Of a stretch of DNA of 64,000 nucleotides, positions 1-14,368 are shown one piece after another. How positions within the stretch are numbered: position 1 is the stretch's first letter; every line of letters begins with the position of its first letter. Both the position numbers and the translations under genes were made by a program. This DNA comes from Luscinia megarhynchos (Eukaryota > Chordata > Aves > Passeriformes > Turdidae). The notes under the pieces were generated by a model. It did not search any database. It saw only the letters and a list, made by a program, of their open reading frames with translations, and was not told the origin of the DNA. The stretch lies in assembly GCA_034336665.1 (NCBI GenBank), contig CM067566.1, positions 17,776,330 to 17,840,329 on the forward strand, given 5' to 3'.

Positions 1-2489
1 ACATTTTTTTTCACACCAATTATCACAAACTAGTTCACAATGGTGAGCATAATAATAAACAGGGAAGGAAACAAGGAAGTTATGAACAGAGAAAAGCAAA
101 ATGTTCAGGGGTGCCCCAGCTGCTGGACCACACAGCCTACTTGTCTTGAAGTATAGCAGTTAAAAAGGCTTTGGAATGCTGACAAACAGAACTCAGTGTG
201 AATCTTTCCCAAAATTTCTGTATACATAAACTCTACTTTTCTGTTGCAGCAACCCTTTGATATAAAGCATCATTAGTTCATACAACTCACATAAACCTTA
301 TCATTTTGTTCTCCTACTGTTATGGCAAATCATAGGGGTTTGTTTTGGTTTTGGTTTTTTGGGTTTTTTTTGTTCTGTATTAGTCCCATGAGTTGATTCT
401 CTAAGGAACAATCAATTTCCCGTTTAATTTCTTGAAATAAGATTCTGAGTTTCAGGATGCCCTGGTATGATTTGGCATGGAACACTGCTCTCCATAAACA
501 GGAAGCAATTTCACCAGCCAGGATGATATGCCTCTTCACAAGTTGAGCAAGCCAGTGGGATACTTCACATGTAGCCAGAATAAGAAACAAGTTGTTAAAA
601 AGATGTGTTGCATAAAATAAGGTAAAGCTAAAAAGAATAACTATTCCAGTAGCAAAGCACATTCCTATGCTTAAAATTGAGCAGATAGCCAACATGTTCC
701 CTAGAAAATCTGTATTAATCCTTTTTGTATGTTGGAAGATGTTCACTCCTACAGCCTTCTTACCAATTATATTAAATTCTTATTAAATAAACTACATTAC
801 CATCTACATCTGAGCACATGGGTGACTCCTCAGATGACCCAATTTCTATTGCTGATACTCAAGAAGCTGCTAATTCTTTTTGTCTGGCAAAGCCCCAGTT
901 CTCAAATAGCTTACTACTGATTTTTTCATAACACCTCTATTGACAAAGTGATACAGAAGGAAGTTAGCTTGTATAATGACTCCCCAGCCCACCTAGTTAG
1001 CCACCTATCCTCCAGCACAGACTTAATGCATAGCATGGACAGCCACATGGAACACCAGAAATGCTGAGCACATCTCCTGTGCACTCCAAATGTTAAGCAG
1101 CCTCATGGCATTGTAATTCCAGGTATAGAAAAAATTAAAATGCTTCATATATATATGTATGAAAAATAATGAGATGTTTAATGAGAAAGCTCACCTGAAC
1201 CTCAGTCTCTTGGAATGGATTTGCTTTTTGATTGGTATTAGAAGTTTGGCAATAACCTCAATATTAGGCATCTCCCAGTAAAGAGAATTAGGATTTAACT
1301 GCTGTTTTGTTACCATGGAATGTATTTTCATAGGACTGTTCTTCACTGCACAGTAGTTTCTCACCAAAAAAATCATCCTGCAAGCCAGCAATTGCCATTG
1401 TATCCACTGTTCCATCCACAGAGGTCAGACAGCCCAAAGGACTACTAAGATCTCTGACCTCCAGGTCAGTAGTCCAACAGGGCCAGGCAGCAAAACATCA
1501 CCTTTAAGTAGATCTCATCTATCTTTTAGTCTTGGCTTTTTTTCTGTAAAACATCATTAGCATTTGGGAGAGAATGGAGGGACATACCTCCTGTCTTTTG
1601 AAACAGAAAACCTACAGATTGGATTAAACACTTCCCCCAGAACAACTCAAAAAACAACATGACTAACAATGGTACTGCTTCTCCAACTGGTGCTGAATGG
1701 CCACAAACTTTCTGAGCAATGAAGTGCAGTTCTTATAGTTGGAATTATGGGAGGGGGGGAAAAGAAAAAAAAAAAAAAATCTATCTAGAAGATGACATAC
1801 CATCATCTCCTGTAGGAGACTCAGAAGGTTCTGTGCTTCCTCTGGCTCCTAATATAGAGCTTTTTTGGTACTGCACTCTTTTGGCCAAAATCCTCTCAAA
1901 TGCATGGAAGCTATGGAAGTGTAAATTAATGTAACCATTGCTTCTGCCAGGAGGCTGAACAACTAGAAAATGGCTTTATGCTGAAATTCTGGACTTGGCA
2001 TTCAAATAAAGTGTGCATTAGAAGCATGTTTTCCACTAAATCACAAACCAAAACATTTTAGAATAAAAGCATCGGAAATTAACTGAGAGTCCCTACTGTC
2101 AACTCAGCCAGTGCTCCAATATTTAGTGTGTTTCTTAAAGCCACAGCTTTGTGACAAAGAGGTACAAAATTCAGTTTCAAAAGTAGCTTTTCATCAGCCA
2201 TAGTTTTTAATTGCCATTGAATGTGCAGTTTTTTTCCTGTCAACTATCTAATGACCTCTCTTTTTGCAGCACAACCAAGACAGGTTTTCTAGAAGGAAAT
2301 GTGCTTCTCATACATTAGAGATCTGTGAAGAAATCACTGTGCATGCAAACACGAGATATTGTGAAAACATCTCCTTGAATTGTGGAAAATTCCCTCATTG
2401 ACAATGCTCTGGGTGAAGACTAGAAGTGACTTGGGTGGTAGGGGAAGTGGGCACAAATAAGGTAAAAGAAGAAGGAGAGTTCCTCGAAG
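1..2489. other. AT-rich non-coding DNA, no gene recognised
   Basis: No exon, RNA gene or confidently recognised repeat was found. The stretch contains T/G-rich low-complexity sequence around 337-375, a short AT dinucleotide run near 1,147 and a poly-A run near 1,765. A 138-codon hydrophobic open frame (330-746, minus) starts at a GTG and matches nothing I know. If the distal PPARGC1A exon call is right, this is part of the very long first intron of that locus (inference). Confidence 0.5.
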
Positions 2490-3335
2490 GAGAGATTTGG
2501 TGAAGTCCTGCAGGGATCTATTCCAGATTCATAGCTGTTGCTGCCCAACATAATTCAGAAAAAGCATGAAATTGACCTTATTTTGAATTCAAACATCAAA
2601 GTTTGTAGATGTCACCAAGTTATTCAAGCAATTAAAATACAAAAACTATTTGACAAGAGTTACCAATGACTAACAATATCATGACCAAATGACAAATGAG
2701 GTCTATTCTGAATAAAACAATCCTCCACGACTCACATGTGGATGGATCTGAAGTAGCTGACACATTGCATGACAAATTTTGGGGTTATAGTAGAAACCTT
2801 ATGAAATCTAAGCTTGGTGCTCAAGGATAGTCAAACATGCAAATGAAATTTTAGAAATTTTTAGGACAGGAAAGAAAAAATAGTATTATGCCACAACCTA
2901 AAAGAGAGGTTCATCTGTATCTTGAACACTGTGCACAGGTATGGCTGGCACTTCTCAGAAAAAGACAACAGAACCAAAAAACAAGGAAGGATGATCAGCC
3001 TGATGAAAAACATGGAACAGCTGCAATGTGAAAAATTACTAAAAAGAGAAGGTATCTTAAGCATGGAAAGAACTAATTGAACATTTATGAAAAATGTCAT
3101 TCATGACTACAAATTCACACATGAAGGAAGTAAAAAAAGAATCATTTTTCAGCATTTCCTACAAAAGAAACAGAGGTCATTAAACTAAATTAGCAAGTGA
3201 AAGACTCATGAAAAAAGTGGTTTTCTTCCTACAAAATCTAGCCAAGTTGTGTCATCAACTGCCAGAGGATGAGGTTTGTGCCAAAAATGTTAATAGGTTA
3301 AAAGTTCAATTGGACCAATACATGGAAGGTGGGGG
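2490..3335 (+). mobile_element. Ancient degenerate CR1 LINE, 3' part of ORF2
   Basis: On the plus strand the order of phrases follows the 3' half of the older CR1 type known from turtles and crocodilians. A stretch like the start of the reverse-transcriptase thumb (GTGAAGTCCTGCAGGGATCT) comes first, then a region resembling 'aaatttgcagatgatac' near 2,600. After that comes the 'CATCTGTATCTTGAACACTG' phrase near 2,915, the 'GATGATCAG..ATGGAACAGCTGC' phrase near 2,990, and the terminal 'CTGCCAGAGGATGAGGTTTG' and 'TTGGACCAATACATGGA' segments near 3,260-3,330. Every frame is interrupted, so it is a fossil. Its divergence suggests an insertion predating modern birds. The open frame that starts just after it (3,351) looks like chance. 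Confidence 0.8.
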
Positions 3336-3339
3336 GGAA

Positions 3340-5994
3340 AAAAAAAAGGCATGCAGAACCATTCAAATTTAAAACCTACAGCTAAGGAAGTCCCAGACAA
3401 CTGGAAATCAGAATATAAGACGAAATATCAAAATGGGTTTCCTGGTTCTTACTCCCCTTTCACCCCACTGACCTTTGCTACTGGTTATCAGCTGAAACAA
3501 GATACTGTAAGATACTGGCTACAAAAAGCTCCAGTCAAAGCCATAAGGTTTTCCCTACGTCCCTTACTGAAGAGAGATGTTTTACAGAAATGGATGGTCT
3601 CTTCCAAATTCCCACAATTCGGACAGCACTTCATCCTTCATGTCAATACCATACCTGTTCCAGTTACTTCACCCTCTAATCAGCACCATAGCTAAGTCCC
3701 TCTGAACAGCAAGAGCTGCTGAAAGACAAAGCTGAGAAGAGACATGAGTAATTTTATGCTTCCCTTACTGGAAGTACTACATCAACATGAAATAGCTGCT
3801 TCTCCTTCCTCTTCCCACTCTGCATCCTTTTACTAAGAAAACACTGCAAATAAGGTTAAATTACTCTTTTACAGAAACAGTACATTTGCAGAAGTTAGGA
3901 TATGACATGACAGAAATTAAGTCATTGTCAGATTTGGTGCAGGTGTCGTTTTTCTTTCGATTACACACAGTATTGCAGCTTTTTCCCTCAAAAACCTTAC
4001 AGAAAGAGTTTGAATAGACATCACGGCTTGCAAAAGCAGAACAAGCTTCTCATAAATTTCTACTACTCAGGCACTATAATAAGAGCTTTTTTTTTTTGCC
4101 ATCTACCTCATTTCTTTGCCAATGGAATGCAGAATCATCATTAGTCTTTCCAGCATGCAGCCAATTAAGTTCCAGTGAATTGTCTCTTCCAGTTTCAGGT
4201 GTGTGCAGATAAGCTATTTTCCCTTGCAGCTCTCCTAAGGGGCACACTTACCTTTTACTGAACAACTACAGTCGGTGCAGATTTTAAGAACTTCTGCCAG
4301 AAGATGCACAATATTAGTGCCACTTTAAAAAATGCTATTTAATCACCAGATATCAGGGCAGTGCAGAGTGTGGTGCATAGGAATTAGCTATTCAAAGACA
4401 TGGTCTTAAACTAACATACTCTGATATAGGCTGATTTTGTGATCTTCCTTGAATATGAACTCAGCATCCAAAGGTGCTTTATATCACTGTAAGTCTAGAT
4501 ATTACTGTGGCATATAAGACATATGAGAAAGCTTTTGTGGCTCACAAGACACAGAAGGATATTCCCAGAGCACCTCACTAGACATGGAAGGATATTCTCA
4601 GAGCACCTGTTGACAAAGAAAATGTGACACTGATCACAGGAAGTGGAGGGGTAATAAATACAGACAGGTAAATAACTTTACAAGATATTTATACAAGGCT
4701 TTATAGACCTCTATTCTGACTCAACACAGCTATTTTTCTGTTAGCCCTTTGTGACCAGGCACTTCAAAAGCCAATACTCTTCCTTCTATGATCTGGCTTC
4801 CACCTGACTCTCTACTGTCTGCACTTTCATCTTGCTTCCTTCAGCCTGTATGTATAGCACACAGGCTACCCATGTATGTATTTCCCCATATCATACAGTT
4901 TCAGTGACCTTCTCCTAGTATGTCAGACTGGGGTTGAAGTTTTTAAAACCTTAAGAAGTGATTCAGGAATCTAAAAGAGTCTTTCCAATCGTGACTTAGA
5001 TTCCCAGAAGTTTAATTCTCATGAGAAATAACATAAGACAGGGGGCATCTCAAAACTCCTAGTTATTTTTGTGAATATGGCCATTTCTCCAGTTCCCTCT
5101 TCACTTTATTCATATATTTTTCATCTGTTTGTTCTCCTACCTCTCCTGTCTTCTTTAACCAACCTAATTATCTGTTCATCCTTGTAAGAGAGATGCATCT
5201 CTTTACACATTTACCCTTTTCTCTATAACACCTAGAAGTCTGTGTATTCATGGAAAAGATGGTATTTTGGATTCAAAGGCTTCTTCTGTTCACTGCAGTA
5301 ATGTTCTAGAAGCCATTGTTATGTTGGCTCCAGTGAAGGATAAAGGAGTGAAGGACAAAGATTAACACAGTGGTAACTGACACTCCCATCTCATGAGCTG
5401 CACACTTATCTTAATGTCAGTGCTCTGATGACATGGGAGACATGCTCCCTCTGCCTGAAAGCCCTGTGCCACACTTGGGACCCATCTCACAGACAGAATG
5501 CCAGCTGGAATGCCACAGTTAACTTTGCCCTTTATCTGCAGCAGAACAGAGCATATTTAAGTTGCTGTGAAGAACTCTGAGGCTGCACAGGAATACACTG
5601 GTCCAGCAGTATGGTAGATTGGAGTGCACCCCTATGCTTTAATCTCCACAGAGACCCCAGGGTGGCTCCATTTCCACACTATTTCAAGAACTGCCACACT
5701 TTGCTCTCACTCTCAAATTTAAAGGGCAGCAGAACACTATAAAGTGCAAGGCTATTATCCCTGGGTCGTTGGAAAGCCCACCAATCTCCAAACAATCATG
5801 GGCTCAGGTAATAGAGAGGCCCATTTCTGCAGGCTATTAAAGAATGAAGGAGGGGTCTCCTGAGCCAGCACACAACTCATGGCCAGTTGGCAAGCTCTCC
5901 TGCTCACTGACAGATTCCTTCCCTGAGGCCAGCTGGCTCAGAAGGAGGCAACAACAGTGATGCTCTAGGGCTTCAACATGGACAATCAAGTAAG
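3340..5994. other. Non-coding DNA, small tandem duplication only
   Basis: No exon or clear transposable element was recognised. At 4,547-4,612 a 33-bp unit is present in two imperfect tandem copies; each contains the phrase AAGGATATTC followed by AGAGCACCT. Nothing else of note was seen. Confidence 0.45.
4547..4612. repeat. 33-bp imperfect tandem duplication (2 copies)
   Basis: Two adjacent copies begin AGACACAGAAGGATATTC and AGACATGGAAGGATATTC, and both run on into AGAGCACCT. They differ at a few positions. This is a simple local duplication with no coding content. Confidence 0.7.
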
Positions 5995-6150
5995 AGAGAG
6001 ATGGAAAAGACCTAGTAGGTCACCAAGTTCCTTTACCTGCCAATGCACAGAAAGATTTATGTGCTAAGAGCATAACCAGTGCACTTGAAGACTTCTATTT
6101 TCATGTCAAACCTTTGTGATGAGTTCTTACAGTTGGATAAGGTATTTGGG
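5995..6150 (-). mobile_element. Old CR1 3'-end fragment (reverse orientation)
   Basis: The plus strand reads GATGGAAAAGACC, then TAGGTCA and CCTGCCAATGCA. This is the reverse-complement 3'-terminal signature of old CR1 copies (tggaagggacct...ggtcatctagtcc...cctgccaatgca). The remainder up to about 6,150 aligns only loosely, so the left boundary of the relic is approximate. The copy is too diverged to code. Confidence 0.55.
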
Positions 6151-9100
6151 CTACACTGATTCAGGTCACCAAGGTCCAATGCATCAGAATATGCAAATAG
6201 TACTCACCTCCAAATGAATACAGCAATTAGGCACTGCAATATATCTTGCTTAGTTCAGGAAGAACTTACTTTACAAAGCAGAAAATCTGTAAGAAACTTA
6301 AGTGGACCAATCTTTTTTCAAAAAAACCATGTAATCAAAAGAGAACACACTCAGAAGCCTGTAGGTTAGGACAGTGCTGACATCACTACAAAGACTTGAT
6401 GTTTATGTTCACACAGTTTTACTGCCAAGCACCTTTTTGCTCAGCCTACAAACACCTCTATCTATATTTTTTGTCTCAAATGCCCAAGAAAATGTTGGAA
6501 CTGTTTTTACTGAAGCAGTATTTGCTCCTCCTTCAAAGAGAAACAGGGTTCAGCCTTTCCTGGCCTAACTTGCTAACTGCTGCCCTGCTGGTTCAGTCAT
6601 CTCTTGCATCAAGTAACACTGTTCATAACACCAACAAGGTGCCTCAGCTATACATATACTGGAGTAATTCTTCTGTCAGTATACTGTCCTTTGGCATGCA
6701 AAGTGGAAACTGATTTAAGGACTAGCATGTATATTAGAAAGCTTGGTGCTGCTCCTATATTATCCAGGCCATGCTTGTAATGGGATATTGGTTACTGACA
6801 AGACAAAAATTCTGGTTCCTCAGATATGTCCAACTTCTGCACTTCTCAGCCTAAGAGGCCAAGCTGTTCATCCTCTTTCATGTGTGCTTCATCACCTGTT
6901 GCTCTACTGAAAGTGGCTGCTCTGCTCCTTGGAACTGCACACTGACACATCTGTGATACTGCCATAACAGGCATTCCTCTGAACTTGCATCCCTGTACTA
7001 AAAGAACAGCTTCTTCTCACAAGTCCACTGTACCTGAGGGGAAAAAAAGAGATGTGAGATTCACAAAAATAGTATGCATTAGAAGTAACTCCATGATTTT
7101 TGCAAAAGCATCAAAAGAACAACAGGGACAATGGTAGTGTCAGATGTCACAATAAACAAAAGCAAAAATGTCTAACACCAATCAAACACTGCTGCTCAAA
7201 GAAGAAACATCATCTTGTTACAAAGGAGCATTACAAACCAACTGGATTATATATAACATAAGCAAGCTTGCAGTTCTGCCCTGTGCTGCCTCCAGATTCT
7301 GTCGTTTTCAGCAGAAAGGCTGACACATCTGCAATCAGATGCAAAGGTAACACAGGGATTGTTAAGAATTCCTAAGTGTAGGTTCTTTGAAGGAGCACAA
7401 GGTGTTCCCTACAAACTACTGCTCTTAACAACACAGAAGAGAGATGTACACAGAACTGAGCTCTGGCAGAGTGCCTCCACCTTCAAGAACACTACCCACA
7501 CCTGCCTTCAGCTCCTCCTGCAAAAACACAGCAGCTATGGAGCTGTGTCTTTGCATGGATTTGTAAAATAAGGAAAAATTATGAAGATTCACTACCCATG
7601 CTACATTTCTTCTACTGTTCATTGCATTCAGATCACAGGGAGGCTGTAAAACAAGTCCCTGCCATACTACTGTGACCTGTGCCTTCCTGCCACTGGTATT
7701 ATTTGTTCATAAGTTCATAGGGAACAACATGCTATCTGCACATGAAGTTTTCCCTTTTGAAAAGTAAAAGGATAGGAAACGACATGACAAACAGTATCCC
7801 TTCAGCAGTAAATGCCAGTGGGGAGAACTGAGATAAACAGTAGCAATATCCCTTCTAAAACTACAAGCCTGACCTTAAAAAATAAAGTCCATTTTTAAAG
7901 TGGTTTACCATACATTTACAAAAAAAATACAAGGACCCTTTCATGGAACCCCTGGTCTTATATAAAAGAAAACAACATGTCATAATTCCTCATATTAAAA
8001 TTAAAAAACCCTTCACAAATATTTCTTCACTATCAAGAGCTACCAGCTCTAAGTTCAATATAGCCTGAGACAAGCCTTAAGCTCCTTAATGCTATACAGT
8101 GGAATCACTACACACATATAGATCTATATACATATAAAATTAAAACTTGCTGTACATCTCTGGCAGGGCATTGCCTTTCAACCTTTGCAATCTTCCATTT
8201 AGCTGTTTTCCAGTAGTTTCTGAACACTGCAAATTGGGTTTTCCTACATCACCAAGATCATAAAGGAAGAATGGTTCTCACCACTTCTTCTTACTTCTAA
8301 AGTCCTGATTAGTGTAAATGACAAAAAAAATTAAAAAGCTGCACTTTGTAGAAGCTATTGTGCCTTCATCTACAGAAACAAGCTGTGCTCAAAAACTGCT
8401 TAGCTTACAGTATTTCCAAACCACCCACAAGCTCCATGGAATTTGATACAGCAGATATGCATAATACTTGCTGCACTTGAGACTACTATAGGAGATATGC
8501 CTGCTGAATCAGCCTTCAAAAGCCAGACTAATCATAAGCCGTGGATAGCACGAAACTGTTCTCATGAGGGCACAACAAATTAAGTGTGCACAAGAAAGTC
8601 TGCTTCACTAATGGATCCAAGGTATAAGGCTTTGCAAATTCACCAGAAGATGATCACCCGAAGTGGAAGAACTTTGGGTAGGCAGGAAAGGCAAATCTAC
8701 TGACAGCAGAATAATCTTCTCAGCTGGGCAAGGCGCAGGGAGCAGCTGCTCCATCAACCACCCCACTGAACTCATTTCCCAGCAGTGGTTAGGGAAGCAG
8801 TTCTGTGAGTCAGAATTTTATAGGCATCAGCAGCAGAAAAATCTGGCTGCTCCTCTTTCAACAGCAGAACATGCAGAAGGAAAATGGTACACATCTATAT
8901 TACTGAAACCAAGAATTTGAAGATCTGGATACCCCAAATATCTCTTTTACCAACTTACAACAAACTACTTCACCTGTCCCTAAGCAAGCTCAAATTCCAA
9001 ATTACTGGGTATGGTGGGAAATGTTACCAGGTCACAAAACCAGACTCTGATCATTAACAGAGACCTTTATGTAGCTACAGAGAGTATTTCTGCCAACACT

Positions 9101-12100
9101 GCTAGCATGGAGTCCAGAGTGGCAACAGCAGCTCTTACCTCTAAATGCCCATCATAATCTGAAGGCAAACATGCTAACAGCAGTGCCCAATTCAACTACT
9201 CACTGTGATGAAATCATTTGCTGTGACACCAGTAAAGGCATGTTTTATGTCACCTTCACCCATCTAGAAGTAATGCTTTTTAATAAGTGCATTTAAATTC
9301 AACCACTGGCTGAGGGTCAGTCACCCTACAGACACATTTATTTTTTCTGAGGCTACTAAGGGAGCCCAAACAACTGTGTATAGACTCCTGGCTAACACTG
9401 CTCAAGATGAATTCCAGCTCAGGTATGTACACTTCACCAAATCCAGCTGCCAGGAAAGCTCTCCAACACCACAACAACTTTCCCCCTGACGGGATGTGTT
9501 TCACATGCACAGTCAAACCAAATATAACACTTCCATAATGTTTTATAGAAAACTGGGGACAGCTGCATGTGTGCTTATTGATGTGACATCAGGCTATAAC
9601 AAAAGAAATGAGGGTTCTATCTCCTTAGCAAGGTACTGATTCAACTGGTCCCATTCAATACTTTGAAGACATGAGCATCCTCTGATACAGACCACATGAA
9701 AACCATCAGAGTTCTCTCTCCTCTGCAAAGCTGCTCCCCAACATACTGATATCTAATTCCCACTGACTGGGAATGCACCAGAACACTGCTCCAGTCAGGA
9801 TGGCAGGCAAAGACCTCACTGCCCAGACCAGATGCATACACCTCCAAAAGCAGTTCACTCCCCCTCAGGCTTCTGCTGGAGACCTGGAACATTCTATTAT
9901 TTCACTAAGAAAGAAACAAAATTAGAGCACATTTTTTCATTTGTAAATTATTCTAACTTATTTAATACCATATTCCAGCACTGTATTATTGGCAGTAACC
10001 ATACAAGCTTTGTGGTCATCATGCAGATTTGCTGACATTCCAGTTCTTCCTTCCTCCAGGAAAAAGAAACACCCACTGGTAAGAGCAGCAACACTAAACA
10101 CCCTTCCTTTATACTGTCAGATGTCAGAGCTGGCGAGCCCATTTTCCTGGGTACCCACATTTGCTGGAGGTGCCAGCATTCAGAGTGGCTACTCTCCATA
10201 CTGCTTCTCCATCCTGTGACACACACAGCCCAAGAAATCTTTTTATGCCTTCCCTCTCTGCCTGCAAAAAGCAAGTTACAAGACCACTTTCATTTTTTGT
10301 CTCTTTACAGACACACCGAATAGATGGCTTCCCATCATGGCCCTGCATGTTTATTCTAGTAAATTATTCAACTTATTCTGTGTGGAGCAAATTAATTTCT
10401 ACAGCAATTCAGCTGCTACTCCATCTACAGCATATATACTTGCTGAAACAGATTAATTCTGCCATGCAACATCATCTTTCGTTTTCTTCAGCATCTGCAC
10501 AGACTTTTTATTCAGATAAAACTATTCTTCTCCCCTTGAGCCCCCCCCCATTCCCTGCCACAACTGATGTTGCTTGGACATAATATAGTGCTTTTTCTTG
10601 GGAGTAAAAAAATATTTTCGAAAAGTTGATAAATTCTGTGAATCTAAAAACCATTTTACATTTTCCAAATCTTCTCCACTTGATTTGCTCATACCTAATT
10701 TTCACAGATATTCATTATTTAACTCCCAAACACATGGGTTGCAATATATCAAATCCCAGAAAAAAGAAGGGATTTGAATGGAACTATTCTAAAAGCAGGA
10801 AATGAAAAATGAGGTCCAATCTGCAACGCTCTGTCACTGTCATTTAGCCACATGGGATCTACTTATTTGTACGAGGAACCAACTGCTTAGCTGCTTGCAC
10901 TGACCTCCTGAGTGGTAAACAAAGTTACCCAAATGTCACCAGATTATCTGCTGTCAAGCACAGAATGTTTTCATCCTTTTCTAGTATGAGAATATCCCAA
11001 AATTAACTTGGTTCTTTGTGTAACACTACATTGGCAGGTTCATAATGCAGAGAGTTTACCTGCTATAAACATGAACAAAGTTGAGATTCTTTTACCTAAA
11101 TCAGGGGGAAAAAAGCAAAAAGAATATATATGCTGACTGGATTTTTTGTATACTATCAGATTATCAGACTGGGGTTGCAGTTTATTTGTTTACAGAGGTC
11201 TGAAATGGAATGAAATAGATTCACTACTTTACCTTGTCACCTGTTCATATAAAAAACTTTCGGAAAAGTCTGAATGGTTTTATGATTTGAACATGCTTTA
11301 TGACCCAAGGTGACCTTCTCCTGCCTGATTTGAGACTGCTTTCTCAGGAGCCAGATAGCATTTCTTCAGTACCCAACTGCTGATATATGTAAGACACCCT
11401 CTGTAAAGACAGACATATTGTTTTAGAGCAGCACAGAAGTTCAAGCTGCAAAGGGATATACTACACTGTGTTTGTGAAATGCTCTGATTCGTTGTTCTAA
11501 AGTATATATAACTACAAAGAAATTATTATTAGTCACTTTAATACTCTTCTGAGAGACATCTCTCCAACTTTGCTTGCCTTGCTGAGGCATTTATTGTATT
11601 GACACAAGTCTTAGTCACACCATTGGTACAAGCAGGTGCTGACTTAGTCTCGGGGCTCTGTCAAAGCTCTTTCTAAATGAAGCTTGAGCAGCTCTGACAC
11701 ATTCCCCAAGCAACTCCACTTATGCCAAAGAGAAAACAACTGCTACAAGCAGCACCAGGTCCTCAGGAACACAGGTCTCTGTCCTGTTTCACAGCAGGAC
11801 CAATACAGTAGAGATGAGAAATGACTGTTTCAAAGGCTCCTCCCAGCCCCCTACCTGCCTGCACCCACCCATCCTATCTTCTAGGATATTTGCAGGCTGA
11901 CTTCTGCCAGGCAGGTGCTACCTCTCACTTGGCATTTGTACATGTCCCATTTTAAGAGGGTGCCCACATATGGTCTGCTACTTAAGAAAACAATACCACT
12001 AAGCAGAGCTGTGTTCCTCCATGAAGAAGACACTTTTTGTATTCTCCTACTTGAGGGGTGACATCACTCTTACTTATCCTTTAGCTATCAACAGCTCAAA

Positions 12101-14368
12101 TACTTTGTCTGTGTCCTTTCCACTCCTTTTTATGCCCTTCTGCATACCATCTTAGTGCCCAACACAATGCAGTCCAACACACTCTCCTAATTTGCTCTAG
12201 GATACATATCTGAACACATCTGAAATGCAACAGTGCAGGCATTGTGCAAGATATATGTCAGTATTTTCCAAACAACAACATAATTCACTGGTTTCCATAT
12301 TTTTATTACGTTTCTCTCCACAGGGACAGCAGAACTCTCTCCCAGTGGGAAAATCACTCCTGCTGTTGGACACCAGCAGCAGTTCTGGCATCTAACACTA
12401 ACAGCATTATCAATTTATGACTTTAGGAACACTACCAGAATCTAGTAGTAGCATCTCTAATATTACAGATGGCCCATTTGTCCATTTTTTCCACATGGCC
12501 CTTCGTGTCTTTTCTTACATCCTTATTAGTGTTTCATGAGAGCACTTACCTTCTCTCACGTAACACAGCTTTCAAAAGGCTCTCTGCAGCTACAATTCCC
12601 ACAGCAAACAAGCTGAAACCGATAAAGAACTGTTGTCTGCTCTTCCCCACCACCCCCACAGAGATACGTGCTCCTCTCCCCTGAGTGAGCTGAGCTAGCC
12701 TCGCTCTCCATCCCTCCACGTGCCACACACACCACGCACCTACCAGCCACACTGAGGGTCCTCTGGGCAGCCACTCCTCCTGCCTGAGCTGGGACACAAC
12801 AAGGGAGGATAAAAAGAGAAACATCATGAAGGATATAAAGAAAATGAAAGCCTTCAGATCCCAGAACAACCATGTCAGCAGCAGCACAAGTGAGAAGCAC
12901 TGCACTCAGGAGGAAGATAAGAAAGGTGGAAACACCCTCCTTTTGGGTGAGAGGTCTTAAAGCATCCTTTAAAAACAATGATAGCCAGGCAAAAAAAGCA
13001 TCTGCTATTTGAGCACATCTTGTACCACAGTTTGGTGTTAGAGAGCACCTCAAGCACCCTCACATCATTTCTCTCGTGTCCTTACACAAGAACACACAAC
13101 CACCAGGATGAGCCAGGTAACTTCCAGTGTCAACAGGTATTTCTAACCAATACACAGTCTGAAAACATTTTTAAAATGGCAGCATTTCATTGAAATAGCT
13201 CCACTGCACACCAGCAAGTGAAGGATAATTCTAATTCTCATACAGGCAGAGGAGTAGGTCCTCAGCAGAAGTCAGCCAACTCCACCTACATCAGCTGTAC
13301 TCTGCCCTGATCACCAGATTTTAAACTCATTACAACTACTTTATAGTTTTGCTAGCTTAAAACAACCTATTTTATTTTTTAACTCTCTAAAAATTGTGAC
13401 CTTTAGTTTAAAATCTGTTACTGAATGTGAAACATTGTAACTATTCCTAATTTTACTCAAAATATTTTAAATTACTGCTGTCCTTAATAATATTTACTAC
13501 AGCAAAAGGGAAAAAATATAAAACCAGTTACTGAGAAAGAGAAGTATATATATTCTGTAGACTGCTCAACAGATTTAATTCAGGTGTGTTTTATGACTGC
13601 TTTTACTTCAAGATTTGTGTATATATATGGAAATTACTGATGAAAGAATTGCATTTATGTTGCACTGAAGTGAGAGTCATGCTGTGATAAAAATGTGTGT
13701 TTCTTTATACATCAGAGAGCTAGAATAATAGGCTATTATATGGGCCATATTTGATTTATGATTTAAATTACACTTATGATTTTCTTATTTTTTAATTTAC
13801 CTGTTTGGGTTTTTTTAACATGCGTCCTTGACTTGAAAGAGATCATATTAGTAAGTACAATGCCTAGCAAAACAAGGGTCTAGATTTCCCTAATATGCTT
13901 TAAAGACATCAAATTCCCTGAGCTAAATGATCATTCTAAGTGTGTCTTAAGTAATTTTGTTTTAATTTCTGATTTCTACAGGTAAATGGTACCAACCTTC
14001 AGACACTTTAAAGAAAGTAGTTTAGACAATATCTGCGAGCTTCTCAACGCCCCTAGTGTTTCATATTTCTAATATTTTTTTCATACAAAGTAAATTAAAT
14101 TAAATATTCTCAACCATTTTAAATAAATAGCTACAACACAATATGCTGACTGCCTGTGGCTGAAGTCATCAGAGACAACTTTGCCTCTCTGGAGACATGT
14201 AGCTCTGGTTTTGACAACAAAGTTTCCTGTGCCACCTTTTCTGTGCGTCATCCTAAATTTCCTCCTTAAGTATTCCAAAAGGGAAGAGATAATGAGAAAT
14301 GAAAGGACAGGAGGAAATGCAATCCTGCAAACCTGAAGGATCCTTTCAGTTTTGGAAAGGGTTATTAA
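6151..14368. other. Long non-coding stretch, no gene recognised
   Basis: I read both strands and found no spliced exon of a known family, RNA gene or clear repeat. Several 70-165 codon open frames occur, for example on the minus strand at 12,556-13,053, but none has a recognisable domain. Their number is about what a stretch of this size gives by chance. The sequence around 13,320-14,000 is particularly AT-rich. Confidence 0.45.

Noticed and set aside
330..746. 138-codon hydrophobic open frame on the minus strand
   Set aside because: It starts at GTG, has no recognisable family and lies in AT-rich DNA. Several frames of this length are expected by chance in the window.
3351..3695. 114-codon plus-strand frame with an ATG
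   Set aside because: It begins right after the end of an ancient CR1 copy and contains no domain I recognise; probably chance.
5995..6150. Possible exon or young element
   Set aside because: The match to the old CR1 3' end explains the recognisable part; the remainder is too diverged to interpret.
12556..13053. 165-codon minus-strand frame with a hydrophobic stretch
   Set aside because: No family resemblance, overlapping frames of similar length on the same strand, and no splice-supported structure. Attributed to locally higher GC.
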